DNA from: Gemmatimonadota bacterium
GTDB taxonomy: Bacteria; Gemmatimonadota; Gemmatimonadetes; Gemmatimonadales; Gemmatimonadaceae
Assembly (NCBI GenBank): GCA_003223455.1
Contig: QHVE01000043.1
Span: 1 to 42,393, forward strand
DNA length: 42,393 nt
Direction: 5' to 3'
In this document: piece by piece, positions 1 through 9,775 of the stretch
Layout of the letters: the number at the start of each line of letters is the position of its first letter
Position numbering within the stretch: the stretch's first letter is position 1
Position numbers and translations under genes: made by a program
The notes under the pieces: model-generated
Databases searched by the model: none
What the model was told of the DNA's origin: nothing
The model's input: the letters and a program-made list of their open reading frames with translations, nothing else

Positions 1-2
1 AG

Positions 3-784
<782 letters not shown>

Positions 785-785
<1 letters not shown>

Positions 786-2959
786 TGATGCGTACGCTGT
801 TCGTCGCGGCCGCGATGCTCGCGCTCCTCGGCGGTTCGGCGCGCGCCGACGACGGCTACGACCTGTGGCTGCGGTATCCGCGGGTGAGCGATCCTGCGCT
901 GCTGGCCGAGTATCGCGCCGCGGCGACCCAACTCGTCGTCGGTGGCGACGGCCCCACGCTTCGTGCGGCGCGCGATGAGCTGACGACGGCCCTCACCGGG
1001 CTGCTCGGCTCCGCGCCAGCAGTTCGCACGAGTGTGACGACGGACGGCGCCATCGTGATCGGTACGCCAAGGTCGTCGGCGCTGATCCGCTCGCTGCCGA
1101 TCGCCGCCGAGCTCCGCGGCCTCGGACGCGAAGGATATCTCATCCGGTCCGTGCGGATCGCGGGCCGGCGCGCGATTGTCGTCGCTGCAAATGAAGAGAT
1201 CGGAGTGCTGTATGGCACCTTCGCGCTGCTGCGACGATTCCAGACGCAGGGCTCCCTGCGCGACCTCGCGCTACACGACGCGCCGAAGATCGCCCTGCGC
1301 GTCCTGGATCACTGGGACAATCTCGACGGCAGCGTCGAGCGCGGCTATGCGGGCCGCTCGATCTGGCGCTGGGACAGTCTGCCGGCCGGGATCTCTCCCC
1401 GATATCGCGACTATGCGCGCGCCAACGCGTCGATCGGCATCAACGGCGCGGTACTGACGAACGTCAACGCGAACGCGCGCGTGCTCACGCCGGAGTATCT
1501 GGACAAGGTCGCCGTGGTGGCCAACGTGCTGCGGCCCTACGGCATTCGGGTGTACCTGACGGCGCGATTCAGCGCACCGATCGAGCTGGGCGGGCTCAAG
1601 ACCGCCGACCCGCTCGATCCGGCCGTACGGCAGTGGTGGAAGTCGAAGGTCGACGAGATCTACGCGCGCGTACCCGACTTCGGCGGCTTCGTCGTGAAGG
1701 CGAACTCCGAGGGCCAGCCCGGACCGCAGGACTACAAGCGCACCCACGCCGACGGCGCGAACATGTTCGCCGATGCGCTCACGTCCCACGGCGGCGTGGT
1801 GATGTGGCGTGCCTTCGTCTACAGCAACGAGGTGCCCACCGACCGGGTGAAGCAGGCGTACGACGAGTTCAAGCCGCTCGACGGCTCGTTTCGCGAGAAC
1901 GTGCTGGTGCAGGTGAAGAGCGGCCCGCTGGACTTCCAGCCGCGCGAGCCATTCCATCCCCTCTTCGGCGCGATGCCGAAGACACCGCTGATGATGGAGT
2001 TCCAGATCACCAAGGAGTACCTCGGACAGGACACGCACCTCGTCTACATGGGCAGCTACTGGGAGGAGGTCCTGCGCGCGGATACCTACGCGGCGGGGAA
2101 GGGCTCGACCGTGGCCAAGGTCATCGATGGGACCGTGCATCACTACGCACGGACGGGCATTGCCGGCGTGTCGAACATCGGCAGCGATCGCAACTGGACC
2201 GGCTCGCAATTCAACGAGGCGAACTGGTACGCGTTCGGGCGACTGGCGTGGAATCCGGAGGGCTCGGCGCGCGCCATTGCCGACGAGTGGATCAGGATGA
2301 CGTTCACCAACTCGCCGGCCGAAGTGGCGTCGATCCGTTTGATGCTCCTGCAGTCGCGCGAGGCCGTGGTGAACTACATGACGCCGCTGGGGCTGGCGCA
2401 CATCATGGCGACCGGGCACCACTACGGCCCCGCTCCGTGGGCACGCCTCGCGCGCGCCGACCAATCGCCGACGTACTACCACCGCGCCGACACGCTTGGC
2501 GTGGGGTTCGACCGGACGGCGACCGGAAGCAACGCCGTCGCCCAGTACGCCGTACCCGTCCGCGATCGGTATGCGAACCTGGCCACGGTCCCCGACTCGG
2601 TCCTGCTGTGGTTTCATCACGTTCCATGGACCTACAAGACGCCCTCCGGCCGCACGGTATGGGACGAGCTCGTCTTCCGCTACAACGCGGGGATCGATAC
2701 GGTGCGTGCGATGCGGAAGACGTGGGCAACCGTCAAACCGGCGGTGGACGCCGAGCGATTCGCCGAGGTGGCGGGATTCCTGGACATCCAGGAGCGCGAG
2801 GCACGCTGGTGGCGGGATGCGGCGTTGACGTACTTCCAGCAATTCTCGCGGATGCCGATCCCGGCGACGTACGAACAACCGGCGCATCCACTGGCGTATT
2901 ATCAGCGCATCACTTGTCCCGCCAACCGGAACAAGCCTCGCTGCGACGTCGTTCCCTGA
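785..2959 (+). CDS. aguA: GH67 alpha-glucuronidase, secreted
   Basis: Removes (4-O-methyl-)D-glucuronosyl side groups from the non-reducing end of glucurono-xylooligosaccharides. The 724-residue protein has a short Sec signal ending near SARADD, an N-terminal hexosaminidase-like domain, and then the GH67 barrel. By comparison with the Cellvibrio enzyme, the likely catalytic acid is Glu309 (KANSEG) and the base pair is Asp383 (GPLDFQPREP) and Glu411 (ITKEYLG). The ATG at 785 was chosen because it overlaps the upstream TGA and opens directly onto the signal peptide; a second ATG follows at 788. An open frame continues upstream to about 575, but it reads as arginine-rich antiframe of the dehydratase. 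The length is normal for the family. The product supports the glucuronoxylan theme of this region. Confidence 0.95.
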
Positions 2960-2966
2960 TCAACCG

Positions 2967-2993
2967 CGCATCACCTCTGCGGAGCGTGATGCG
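2967..2993 (+). other. RNA hairpin between aguA and xylA
   Basis: Perfect 8-base arms CGCATCAC/GTGATGCG enclose an inner CTC/GAG pairing with a one-base bulge and a TGCG loop, giving an 11-bp stem just 8 bases after the alpha-glucuronidase stop. No T-tract follows. It may be an mRNA-processing or attenuating stem rather than a classical terminator. The function is inferred. Confidence 0.5.
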
Positions 2994-3028
2994 GACATGC
3001 TCACCTTCTGCGCGCGGATAGCCCCACG

Positions 3029-4210
3029 ATGCCTCGTTCAGCGACACAGGACGCCTACACGCCCCGACCGGAGCACCACTTCACCTTCGGCCTGTGGACC
3101 GTGGGCAATCCCGGACGCGATCCCTTCGGCGAAGCCACGCGGCCTCAGATCGGCGCCGTGGAGATCGTCCACAAGCTCGCCGAGCTCGGCGCCTATGGCG
3201 TGAACCTGCACGACAACGATCTCATTCCGCGCGACGCGTCCCCGGCCGAGCGCGACAAGATCGTGAAGGACTTCAAGGCGGCGCTCCAGCAAACGGGGCT
3301 GAAGGTTCCGATGGCGACGACGAACCTGTTCGGCGATCCGGTGTTCCGCGACGGAGCGTTCACGAGCGTCGACGCGAAGGTTCGCCGCCACGCGCTGCAA
3401 AAGACGATGCGGTCGATGGACCTCGGCAAGGAGCTCGGGGCGTTCACGTACGTGTTCTGGGGGGGTCGCGAAGGGACCGAGACGAATGCGTCGAAGGATC
3501 CGCAGGAGGCGATGAAGTGGTTCCGCGATGCGCTCAACTTCCTCTGCGAGTACTCGATCGCGCAGGGATACGACTACAAGTTCGCGCTCGAGCCGAAGCC
3601 CAACGAGCCGCGCGGCGACATCTTCCTGCCGACGATCGGCCACGCGCTCGCGCTGATCTACACGCTCGACCATCCCGAGATGGTCGGGCTGAACCCCGAA
3701 GTCGCGCACGACACGATGGCCGGCCTCGACTTCTCGCACGGCGTGGCGCAGGCCCTCGAGGCGGGGAAGCTGTTCCACATCGACCTCAACTCCCAGAAGC
3801 CGGGGCGCTACGATCAGGACCACCGCTTCGGCAGCGAGGACCCGAAGGCCGCGTTCTTCCTCGTGAAGCTGCTCGAGGACTCGAAGTGGTCCGGCATGCG
3901 GCACTTCGACAGCCACGCCTACCGCACCGAGGACCAGCAGGGCGTGTGGGACTTCGCCGCCGGAAGCATGCGCACCTACCTGATCCTCAAGGAAAAGGTC
4001 GCGCAGTTCAACGCGGACACGCAGATCCAGGGACTGCTCGCCGATCTGGGCGCGCGCGGTTCCAAGGCGGGCGCGCGGTTCAAGTTCTCGAACGAGCTCG
4101 CGAAGACGATCCAGAACGAGCAGTTCGATCTGCCGGCGATGCGTGACCACGGCTACGCGTACGAGCGGCTCGATCAGCTGACGATGGAGATCCTGTTCGG
4201 AGTGCGCTGA
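3029..4210 (+). CDS. xylA: Xylose isomerase (class I, short type)
   Basis: Interconverts D-xylose and D-xylulose in the cytoplasm, the entry step for xylose. The 393-residue length and the opening [19 protein letters not shown] match the short Streptomyces/Arthrobacter type rather than the ~440-residue E. coli type. Visible active-site elements are the ring-opening His in NLHDND, metal ligands in [13 protein letters not shown] and [12 protein letters not shown], the [14 protein letters not shown] segment, and HFDSHAYR. The ATG at 3029 lies directly before the conserved start; the upstream ribosome site is weak. The next gene starts two bases after this stop, so xylA and xylB form one transcription unit. 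Confidence 0.97.
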   Translation: MPRSATQDAYTPRPEHHFTFGLWTVGNPGRDPFGEATRPQIGAVEIVHKLAELGAYGVNLHDNDLIPRDASPAERDKIVKDFKAALQQTGLKVPMATTNLFGDPVFRDGAFTSVDAKVRRHALQKTMRSMDLGKELGAFTYVFWGGREGTETNASKDPQEAMKWFRDALNFLCEYSIAQGYDYKFALEPKPNEPRGDIFLPTIGHALALIYTLDHPEMVGLNPEVAHDTMAGLDFSHGVAQALEAGKLFHIDLNSQKPGRYDQDHRFGSEDPKAAFFLVKLLEDSKWSGMRHFDSHAYRTEDQQGVWDFAAGSMRTYLILKEKVAQFNADTQIQGLLADLGARGSKAGARFKFSNELAKTIQNEQFDLPAMRDHGYAYERLDQLTMEILFGVR

Positions 4211-4211
4211 C

Positions 4212-5714
4212 GTGGCCGAGTCGGTCTTCCTCGGACTCGACGTCGGCACGAGCGGGGTGAAGGCGATCCTCGTCGCGCCGTCGGGCGACGTCGTGGCCTC
4301 GGCGACGTCGCCGCTGACGATGGCCACGCCGCATCCGGGATGGGCCGAGCAGGACCCCGAGGCGTGGTGGCAGGCGGCGCTCACGTCGATCGCGACGGTC
4401 AGGAAGCGCCCCGGTGCACGAATCGCGGCGATCGGGATCTCCGGACAGATGCACTCGTCGGTGTTTCTCGACCGCGCGGGAGAGGTGATCCGTCCGGCGC
4501 TGTTGTGGTGCGACGGACGCACGACGGCGGAGTGCGCCGAGATCACGAGTCGCGTCGGCGGCGAAGAGCGGTTGCGCGACCTCGCCTCGAATCCCGCCCT
4601 CGAGGGGTTCACGCTGCCGAAGGTGCTGTGGCTGCGCCGGCACGAGCCGGAGGCGTTCGCACGCCTCGCGACCGTGCTGCTGCCGAAGGACTACATCCGC
4701 TATCGGCTCACGGGGACACTCGCCACCGAGCCGTCGGACGCGTCGGCCACCCTGATGTACGACACGGCGCGCCTGCGCTGGAGCGAGGAGATCATGCGTG
4801 CCGTCGAGTTGCCGACGACGCTCCTGCCCGACGTCGGACCATCAGCGGGAGTGCTCGGACGCGTCAGCGCCGACGCCGCAGCGCTGACCGAGATCGATGT
4901 CGGCACGCCCGTGGTCGGTGGGGGAGCCGACAATGCCTGCGGCGCCGCGGGCGTCGGCGCGGTCGCGCCTGGCGAAGTCGTGACGAGCTGGGGGACGTCG
5001 GGCACCGTGCTCGCGCCAACGGCGAAGCCGCTGGTCGATCCCCGGCTGCGCGCGCACACCTTCTGTCACGTCGTGCCCGACATGTGGTACGTGATGGGCG
5101 TCGTGCTCACCGCCGGCGGCGCCTTCGCATGGTATCAGGACCAACTCGCGCGCGAGCTGGCAGGGATGAGCGACGCGGCGGCGCGCCTCGACGCGGAGGC
5201 AGCGTCGGTGCCGCGCGGCGCGGAGGGCGTGACCTTTCTCCCCTACCTTCAGGGCGAGCGAACTCCGCATCGCGACGCCGCTGCCCGAGGTGCCGTGCTC
5301 GGGCTCAGCCTGGCGCACACGCGTGCGCATCTCACGCGCGCCGTGCTCGAGGGCATCTGCTTCGCGCTGCGCGACTCGGTGACCATCCTCCAGTCACTCG
5401 GATTGTCGCCGAATCATCTGCTGCTCACAGGCGGCGGCGCGAAGAGCGCGCTACTGCGGCAGCTCCAGAGCGAGATCTTCGGGCTGCCGGTGACGACGGT
5501 GAATCGCGAGGAAGGGCCGGCGTACGGCGCGGCGCTGCTCGCCGCGGTCGGCGCGGGGGCATTCCCCGATCTCGCGACAGCCGTGCGCGCGACGCTTTCG
5601 CGCGCGCCCCTTCAGGTCCCCGACCCCAACGCGCACCTCGACTACGCGCAACCATATGTGCGCTTCCGGCAGTCGTACCTTGCCGCGCGCCCGGATCTCC
5701 TCGCTCATGACTGA
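4212..5714 (+). CDS. xylB: Xylulokinase (FGGY family)
   Basis: Phosphorylates D-xylulose to D-xylulose 5-phosphate with ATP, feeding the pentose phosphate pathway. The 500-residue length is normal. The FGGY N-terminal domain is recognised by LGLDVGTSGVKA, the GISGQMHSSV substrate loop and LLWCDGRT. The C-terminal domain carries TSWGTSGTV, a phosphate loop, and LLTGGGAKS, the adenosine motif. The start is GTG at 4212, two bases after the xylA stop, with the first conserved residues right behind it. The 3' end overlaps the permease gene by 8 bases (ATGACTGA), which implies translational coupling of catabolism and transport. Confidence 0.95.
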   Translation: MAESVFLGLDVGTSGVKAILVAPSGDVVASATSPLTMATPHPGWAEQDPEAWWQAALTSIATVRKRPGARIAAIGISGQMHSSVFLDRAGEVIRPALLWCDGRTTAECAEITSRVGGEERLRDLASNPALEGFTLPKVLWLRRHEPEAFARLATVLLPKDYIRYRLTGTLATEPSDASATLMYDTARLRWSEEIMRAVELPTTLLPDVGPSAGVLGRVSADAAALTEIDVGTPVVGGGADNACGAAGVGAVAPGEVVTSWGTSGTVLAPTAKPLVDPRLRAHTFCHVVPDMWYVMGVVLTAGGAFAWYQDQLARELAGMSDAAARLDAEAASVPRGAEGVTFLPYLQGERTPHRDAAARGAVLGLSLAHTRAHLTRAVLEGICFALRDSVTILQSLGLSPNHLLLTGGGAKSALLRQLQSEIFGLPVTTVNREEGPAYGAALLAAVGAGAFPDLATAVRATLSRAPLQVPDPNAHLDYAQPYVRFRQSYLAARPDLLAHD

Positions 5715-6795
5715 GCTCACCGCCGAACGGCCCTCGTCGCGGACGGCGGACATCGTGCGGCGATTGCTCGCGTCGCAGGAGACCGGGCTCGTGATCGTCG
5801 TGACGCTGTTGACGATCGCGCTGATCGCCCTCGCCGGCTCGCATCTCGACCGACGCACGGGCCTGGAGGTCAACAACTTCTGGAATCCGAACACGCTGGT
5901 GCAGACGCTCACCGACGCCAGCTTCTTCGCGATCATGGCGATCGGCGCGACGATGGTGATCATCAGCGGCGGGATCGATCTCTCGGTCGGCTCGATCTAC
6001 GCGCTGGCCGGCGTGAGCATGGCGCTCGTGCTCCGCGCGATGGGGCCGATGGGAAGTGGAGCGACCGCGTTCGTCGGGATCGTCGTCTGCGTCGGCATCG
6101 GCCTGATGTGCGGACTGATCAACGGCATCCTCGTCGTCGGGCTGCGCGTGCACCCATTCATCATCACCCTCGGCTCGATGTGGGTGCTGCGCGGCTTCGC
6201 CTTCGTGATCTCGAAGGCGGAGAGCATTCTCGTGCCCCCTTCGCTCACCGACGTCGCCAAGGCGCCGCTCGGTCTCGGCGGCGGACTGTACCCGGTGCCG
6301 ATGCTGGTGATGCTCGTGCTTACCGTGCTCGGCGCGATCTATCTCACGCGCACGGTGATGGGGCGGCACATCTTCGCCTTCGGCGGCAACCTCGAGGCGA
6401 GCCGCTTCGCGGGACTGTCGCTCGGACGGATCCAGATCGGCGTGTTCGCCGTCTCGGGGCTCACCGCGGGGATCTCTGCGTTCCTCGGCGCGAGCTTCTA
6501 CGGTTCGGCGTCGTCCGGCGACGCACAGGGATACGAGCTGTACGTGATCGCCTCCGCGGTCGTGGGTGGCGCGAGTCTGATCGGCGGGAAGGGAAGCGCC
6601 GTCGGTGCAACGCTCGGCGCGCTGCTGATCGTGCTCATCCGGCAGTCGATCCGCACGCTGCACTTCGACCAGAATTACGAGTGGATCGTGATCGGCTGCG
6701 CGATCATCATCGCGGTCGTCATCGATCAGTGGAGCACGCGCATGACGGCGCGCCGCTTGACGCAGGCGGCCGAGTCCGCGCGAGCCGCGAAATAA
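5707..6795 (+). CDS. Ribose/xylose-type ABC transporter permease
   Basis: Inner-membrane permease of a carbohydrate uptake transporter of the RbsC/XylH family. The 362-residue protein has about ten hydrophobic segments. It includes the family signature MVIISGGIDLSVGSIYALAG around residues 80-100 and the late GGASLIGGKGS loop. ATG 5707 was chosen over an open extension to 5656 because the preceding codons are the xylB end read in another frame and MTELTAERPSSR gives a normal hydrophilic N-terminus. The neighbouring xylose isomerase and xylulokinase make D-xylose the most likely substrate, but specificity is not visible in the sequence. The gene order permease, binding protein, ATPase is less common than ATPase-permease-binding protein. 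Confidence 0.93.
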   Translation: MTELTAERPSSRTADIVRRLLASQETGLVIVVTLLTIALIALAGSHLDRRTGLEVNNFWNPNTLVQTLTDASFFAIMAIGATMVIISGGIDLSVGSIYALAGVSMALVLRAMGPMGSGATAFVGIVVCVGIGLMCGLINGILVVGLRVHPFIITLGSMWVLRGFAFVISKAESILVPPSLTDVAKAPLGLGGGLYPVPMLVMLVLTVLGAIYLTRTVMGRHIFAFGGNLEASRFAGLSLGRIQIGVFAVSGLTAGISAFLGASFYGSASSGDAQGYELYVIASAVVGGASLIGGKGSAVGATLGALLIVLIRQSIRTLHFDQNYEWIVIGCAIIIAVVIDQWSTRMTARRLTQAAESARAAK

Positions 6796-6816
6796 CCACA
6801 CCAACGGGAGAAGGAC

Positions 6817-7944
6817 ATGAGTGCAAGGCGTGCAAGCTGGAGCGGTGTCGTGCTGTCGGCGCTGTGCGTCGCGGCGCTTGCCTGTAGCGGCGGCGAGAGC
6901 AAGTCGGCCGCGACGGGGGACTCGGCAAGGGCGGGTGGTGCCGCCGGTGCCGGCGGCAAGTCGATCCGGATTGCCATGATCGCGAAGAGCTCCGACAACC
7001 CGGTGTTCCTCGCATCACGCACCGGTGCCGAGGCCGCGGCCAAGGAGCTCTCGGAGAAGAGCGGCACGAAAGTCGAGGTCGAGTGGCTCACGCCGCCGAA
7101 GGAGGATGGCGAGGTGCAGGCGCAGCGCATTCGGCAGGCGGTGAACGAGGGCGTCGACGCCATCCTCATCTCGTGCTCCGACGCGGGCAAGGTAACCGGC
7201 GCGATCAACGATGCCATCGATCGCGGCGTGCAAGTGATGACGTTCGACAGCGACGCGCCGCAGTCGAAGCGCTTCGCGTTCTACGGCGTCGACGACGCAC
7301 GCGCCGGCCAGCAGACGATGGAAGAGCTCGCGAAGCTCCTCAACGGCAAGGGGAACGTCGCGATCCTCGCGGGGAACCAGAATGCGCCGAACCTGCAGAA
7401 GCGCGTTCAGGGCGCGAAGACCGAAGCCGCGAAGTATCCCGGGATCAAGATCGTGGGCGTCTTCAACCACATCGAGACGCCGCAGGATGCCTCGGCCGAG
7501 GTGATCAGGGTGAACAACGCGTATCCCGAGATCACCGGGTGGGCATTCATCGGCGGCTGGCCGCTCTTCGCGACGTCGCTGCTGTCCGAGCTCAACCCGG
7601 CGAAGCAGAAAGTCGCGTCGGTCGATGCCATCCCCGTGGAGCTGCCCTACATCGAGAAGGGGGTCGTCCCCGTGCTCCTCGCGCAGTCGGTCTATCTGTG
7701 GGGTGACGTCGGCGTGCGCACGATCTTCGACAAGATCCACGACAACAAGACACCGGCGAACCCTGTGATGCCGATGGAGCTGGTGCGGGTGTCGAAGGAG
7801 AACCTTGGCGACTGGGCGCGGCAGCTGAAGGCGTGGGGCTTCACCGATGTGGATCCCAAGTACCTCGCGCTCCCCGCGGCGTCCGGTGCCGCTGCCGCCG
7901 CGCCGTCGCGTACACCAGCGAGCGCACCAGCCGGCAAGCAGTGA
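6817..7944 (+). CDS. Sugar ABC transporter substrate-binding lipoprotein (xylose-type)
   Basis: Periplasmic sugar-binding protein of 375 residues, fold type I (RbsB/LacI-like), that delivers sugar to the adjacent permease. A signal peptide ends at a lipobox-like AALAC, with the predicted lipidated Cys at residue 23. A Gly/Ala/Ser-rich tether follows, and the mature domain starts at IRIAMIAKSSDNPVF. The DSDAP and VDDARAG segments are typical of this family's ligand cleft. The C-terminus is an Ala/Pro-rich tail. A strong ribosome site (GGGAGAAGG) precedes ATG 6817. The stop overlaps the GTG of the ATPase gene, so the two are coupled. Xylose is inferred from context; the closest known relatives also include ribose and other pentose binders. 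Confidence 0.9.
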   Translation: MSARRASWSGVVLSALCVAALACSGGESKSAATGDSARAGGAAGAGGKSIRIAMIAKSSDNPVFLASRTGAEAAAKELSEKSGTKVEVEWLTPPKEDGEVQAQRIRQAVNEGVDAILISCSDAGKVTGAINDAIDRGVQVMTFDSDAPQSKRFAFYGVDDARAGQQTMEELAKLLNGKGNVAILAGNQNAPNLQKRVQGAKTEAAKYPGIKIVGVFNHIETPQDASAEVIRVNNAYPEITGWAFIGGWPLFATSLLSELNPAKQKVASVDAIPVELPYIEKGVVPVLLAQSVYLWGDVGVRTIFDKIHDNKTPANPVMPMELVRVSKENLGDWARQLKAWGFTDVDPKYLALPAASGAAAAAPSRTPASAPAGKQ

Positions 7945-9446
7945 ACGTCGCCGCCGTCCGGTTCGAGGGAGTCAGCAAGCGGTTCCCCGGCGCGCAGGCG
8001 CTCAGCGACGTCTCGTTCGAGATCAGTGCGGGCGCCTGTCACGCGCTGTGCGGCGAGAACGGCGCGGGGAAGAGCACGCTCGGCAAGATCATCGCCGGCA
8101 TCCATCAACCGGACGGCGGACGGCTGCTGATCAACGGCAGCGAGGTGCACTTCACGACTCCGCGCGATGCGCTCGCGGCGGGCGTCGGCATGGTGCACCA
8201 GGAGCTCGCGTTCTGCGACAACCTGAGCGTCGCCGAGAACCTGACGCTGTCGGATCTGCCGGCTCGGAGTGGCATCGTCGATCGCGAGGCAATGCGGCAG
8301 CGCGCCGAGTCGATGCTCGCCGAAACTGGCACCGAGCTGGACGTGACGCGCGAGTTCGGCAAGCTCGCCATCGGACAGCGCCAGATGGTGCAGATCGCCG
8401 CCGCCGTCGGCGGGGGCGCGAAGATCATCGTGTTCGACGAGCCGACGAGCAGCCTGAGTCAGGCCGAGGCAGAGCGCCTGTTCGCGCTGATCGAGCGTCT
8501 GAAAGCGCGCGGCGTGACGTGCATCTACGTGTCGCACCGCATGCCGGAGATCTTCCAGCTCTGCGACGCCGTCACGATCCTGCGCGACGGACGCCACGTC
8601 GCCACCCGAGCGACCACCTCGCTCACCGAGTCCGATCTGGTGCAGATGATGATCGGCCGCCCGCTCGCCGAGTACTTCGGCCGCCACAGCGACGCGAGCG
8701 CGGGCGACGAGATGCTCCGCGTCGAGGGACTCACCGTGCCGGGCAAGTTCGAGGACGTTTCGTTCTCGCTTCGTGCGGGTGAGATCGTCGGTCTCGCTGG
8801 CCTGATGGGGGCAGGCCGGTCGGAGGTCGCCTCGGCGCTGTTCGGGCTCGAGCATCCGTCGCGTGGGCGCATCGTGCTGCGCGGCAAGCCAGTCGAAGTG
8901 CGCAGTCCTGCGCACGCGATCGAGCTCGGCATCGGCTACGTGCCCGAGGATCGCAAGCGGCAGGGACTCGTGCTGTCGGCGAGCGGGTTGCACAACACCT
9001 CGCTCCCCATCCTCGGCCGACTCTCGCGATTCCGATGGATCATGCGTGCGCGCGAGCGGAGCGTGGCGCGCGAGTACTTCGACCGGCTGCGGGTGCGCAC
9101 GCCGAGCCTCGACGCGACCGTCGCCGGTCTCTCGGGAGGCAATCAGCAGAAGATTGTCCTCGCGAAGTGGCTGGCGGCGAGCTCGCAGATTCTGATCCTC
9201 GACGAGCCGACACGCGGCGTCGACGTCGGGGCGAAGGCGGAGATTCACGCGCTCGTCGGCGAGCTCGCGGCACGTGGAGCGGCGATCCTCGTGATCTCGA
9301 GCGAGCTGCCGGAGGTGATCAGTCTCTCGGATCGCATCGTCGTGCTCCGCAGCGGGCGCGTGGCGGGCGAGCTGTCGCGGCGCGAGGCAACCGAGGACTC
9401 CGTGCTCCGGCTGATGGCCGGGATCGGGGAGCCGGTGGCCTCATGA
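7941..9446 (+). CDS. Sugar ABC transporter ATP-binding protein, tandem NBD (RbsA/XylG type)
   Basis: Energises the pentose importer encoded just upstream. The 501-residue protein has two fused nucleotide-binding domains. NBD1 has an intact Walker A (GENGAGKST, residues 38-46) and Walker B (IIVFDEPTSSL). NBD2 has the family's usual degenerate P-loop (GLMGAGRSE, no Lys), an intact signature (LSGGNQQK) and Walker B (ILILDEPTRG). The start is GTG 7941, which forms a GTGA overlap with the binding-protein stop; the open frame upstream to 7833 is out-of-frame binding-protein sequence. It serves as the complete reference against which the damaged second ATPase in this window (23495-24946) can be compared. 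Confidence 0.94.
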   Translation: MNVAAVRFEGVSKRFPGAQALSDVSFEISAGACHALCGENGAGKSTLGKIIAGIHQPDGGRLLINGSEVHFTTPRDALAAGVGMVHQELAFCDNLSVAENLTLSDLPARSGIVDREAMRQRAESMLAETGTELDVTREFGKLAIGQRQMVQIAAAVGGGAKIIVFDEPTSSLSQAEAERLFALIERLKARGVTCIYVSHRMPEIFQLCDAVTILRDGRHVATRATTSLTESDLVQMMIGRPLAEYFGRHSDASAGDEMLRVEGLTVPGKFEDVSFSLRAGEIVGLAGLMGAGRSEVASALFGLEHPSRGRIVLRGKPVEVRSPAHAIELGIGYVPEDRKRQGLVLSASGLHNTSLPILGRLSRFRWIMRARERSVAREYFDRLRVRTPSLDATVAGLSGGNQQKIVLAKWLAASSQILILDEPTRGVDVGAKAEIHALVGELAARGAAILVISSELPEVISLSDRIVVLRSGRVAGELSRREATEDSVLRLMAGIGEPVAS

Positions 9447-9453
9447 ACGCGAC

Positions 9454-9481
9454 TTGACAGTTGAATGCCGATCCGTAATTT
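9454..9481 (+). promoter_or_regulatory. Candidate sigma-70 promoter for the esterase-xylanase operon
   Basis: TTGACA at 9454-9459 is a perfect -35 hexamer. TAATTT at 9476-9481 is a weak -10 at 16-base spacing. The pair lies just downstream of the ABC ATPase stop and directly upstream of the palindrome, so transcription would start near or within the palindrome. Only the -35 is strong. Confidence 0.45.
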
Positions 9482-9490
9482 GACCGCCAC

Positions 9491-9509
9491 CAAGTCATCC
9501 GATGACTTG
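9491..9509. promoter_or_regulatory. Perfect 19-bp palindromic operator candidate
   Basis: CAAGTCATCCGATGACTTG has two 9-base arms around a central C and sits about ten bases after the candidate -10. This is the place expected for a repressor site. The odd-length, short-spaced dyad suits a dimeric helix-turn-helix regulator. The FadR-type GntR protein at 15399-16118 is the only nearby candidate, so that pairing is inferred. I found no second copy elsewhere in the window by eye. Confidence 0.55.
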
Positions 9510-9606
9510 ATGTGCAGGGCACGCGCTCCGTACGCCCGGGGTGTCCGTGTACTCGGGACGCCGAGGGTGGGACCACGATGGCGAGAGTGGGCGCTCCGGC
9601 ATCGTG

Positions 9607-9645
9607 CGCCGGTCTCCGTTCGTGTCGAGTGAACGGAGGCCGGCG
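9607..9645 (+). other. Strong leader hairpin
   Basis: CGCCGGTCTCCGTTC (9607-9621) pairs with GAACGGAGGCCGGCG (9631-9645) over 15 bp with a single G-U pair and a 9-base loop. It lies between the candidate promoter and the esterase start and lacks a T-tract. It could stabilise or attenuate the transcript, or protect the 3' end of the upstream ABC operon. Confidence 0.5.
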
Positions 9646-9775
9646 GGAGTCGCCCCAACGCGCCGCCCAGCCACTCGTCTTGACGCCCCCTGTCGGTGTT
9701 GCCTGTGACATCACCAATCCGATCCGGCTCACTCGACGCCTGGGCGAAGACGAGCGAATCCCCGAGGGCAGGGGG

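Larger units (their letters stand above)
9447..9775 (+). other. 329-base intergenic region
   Basis: This is the only gap above 300 bases in the window. It holds a promoter-like pair, a perfect 19-bp palindrome and a 15-bp hairpin, each listed separately. The frame of the downstream esterase stays open through much of it, but the translation is Arg/Pro/Cys-rich with no family resemblance, so it is treated as leader. No small gene with a convincing start and ribosome site was seen. Confidence 0.6.

Noticed and set aside
9491-9509. Palindrome as a mobile-element end or attachment site
   Set aside because: There is no second copy, no direct repeat and no transposase or integrase gene in the window; position after a promoter favours an operator.
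9512-9775. N-terminal extension of the SGNH esterase
   Set aside because: The frame is open, but the sequence is not protein-like and would precede the lipoprotein signal, which must be N-terminal.
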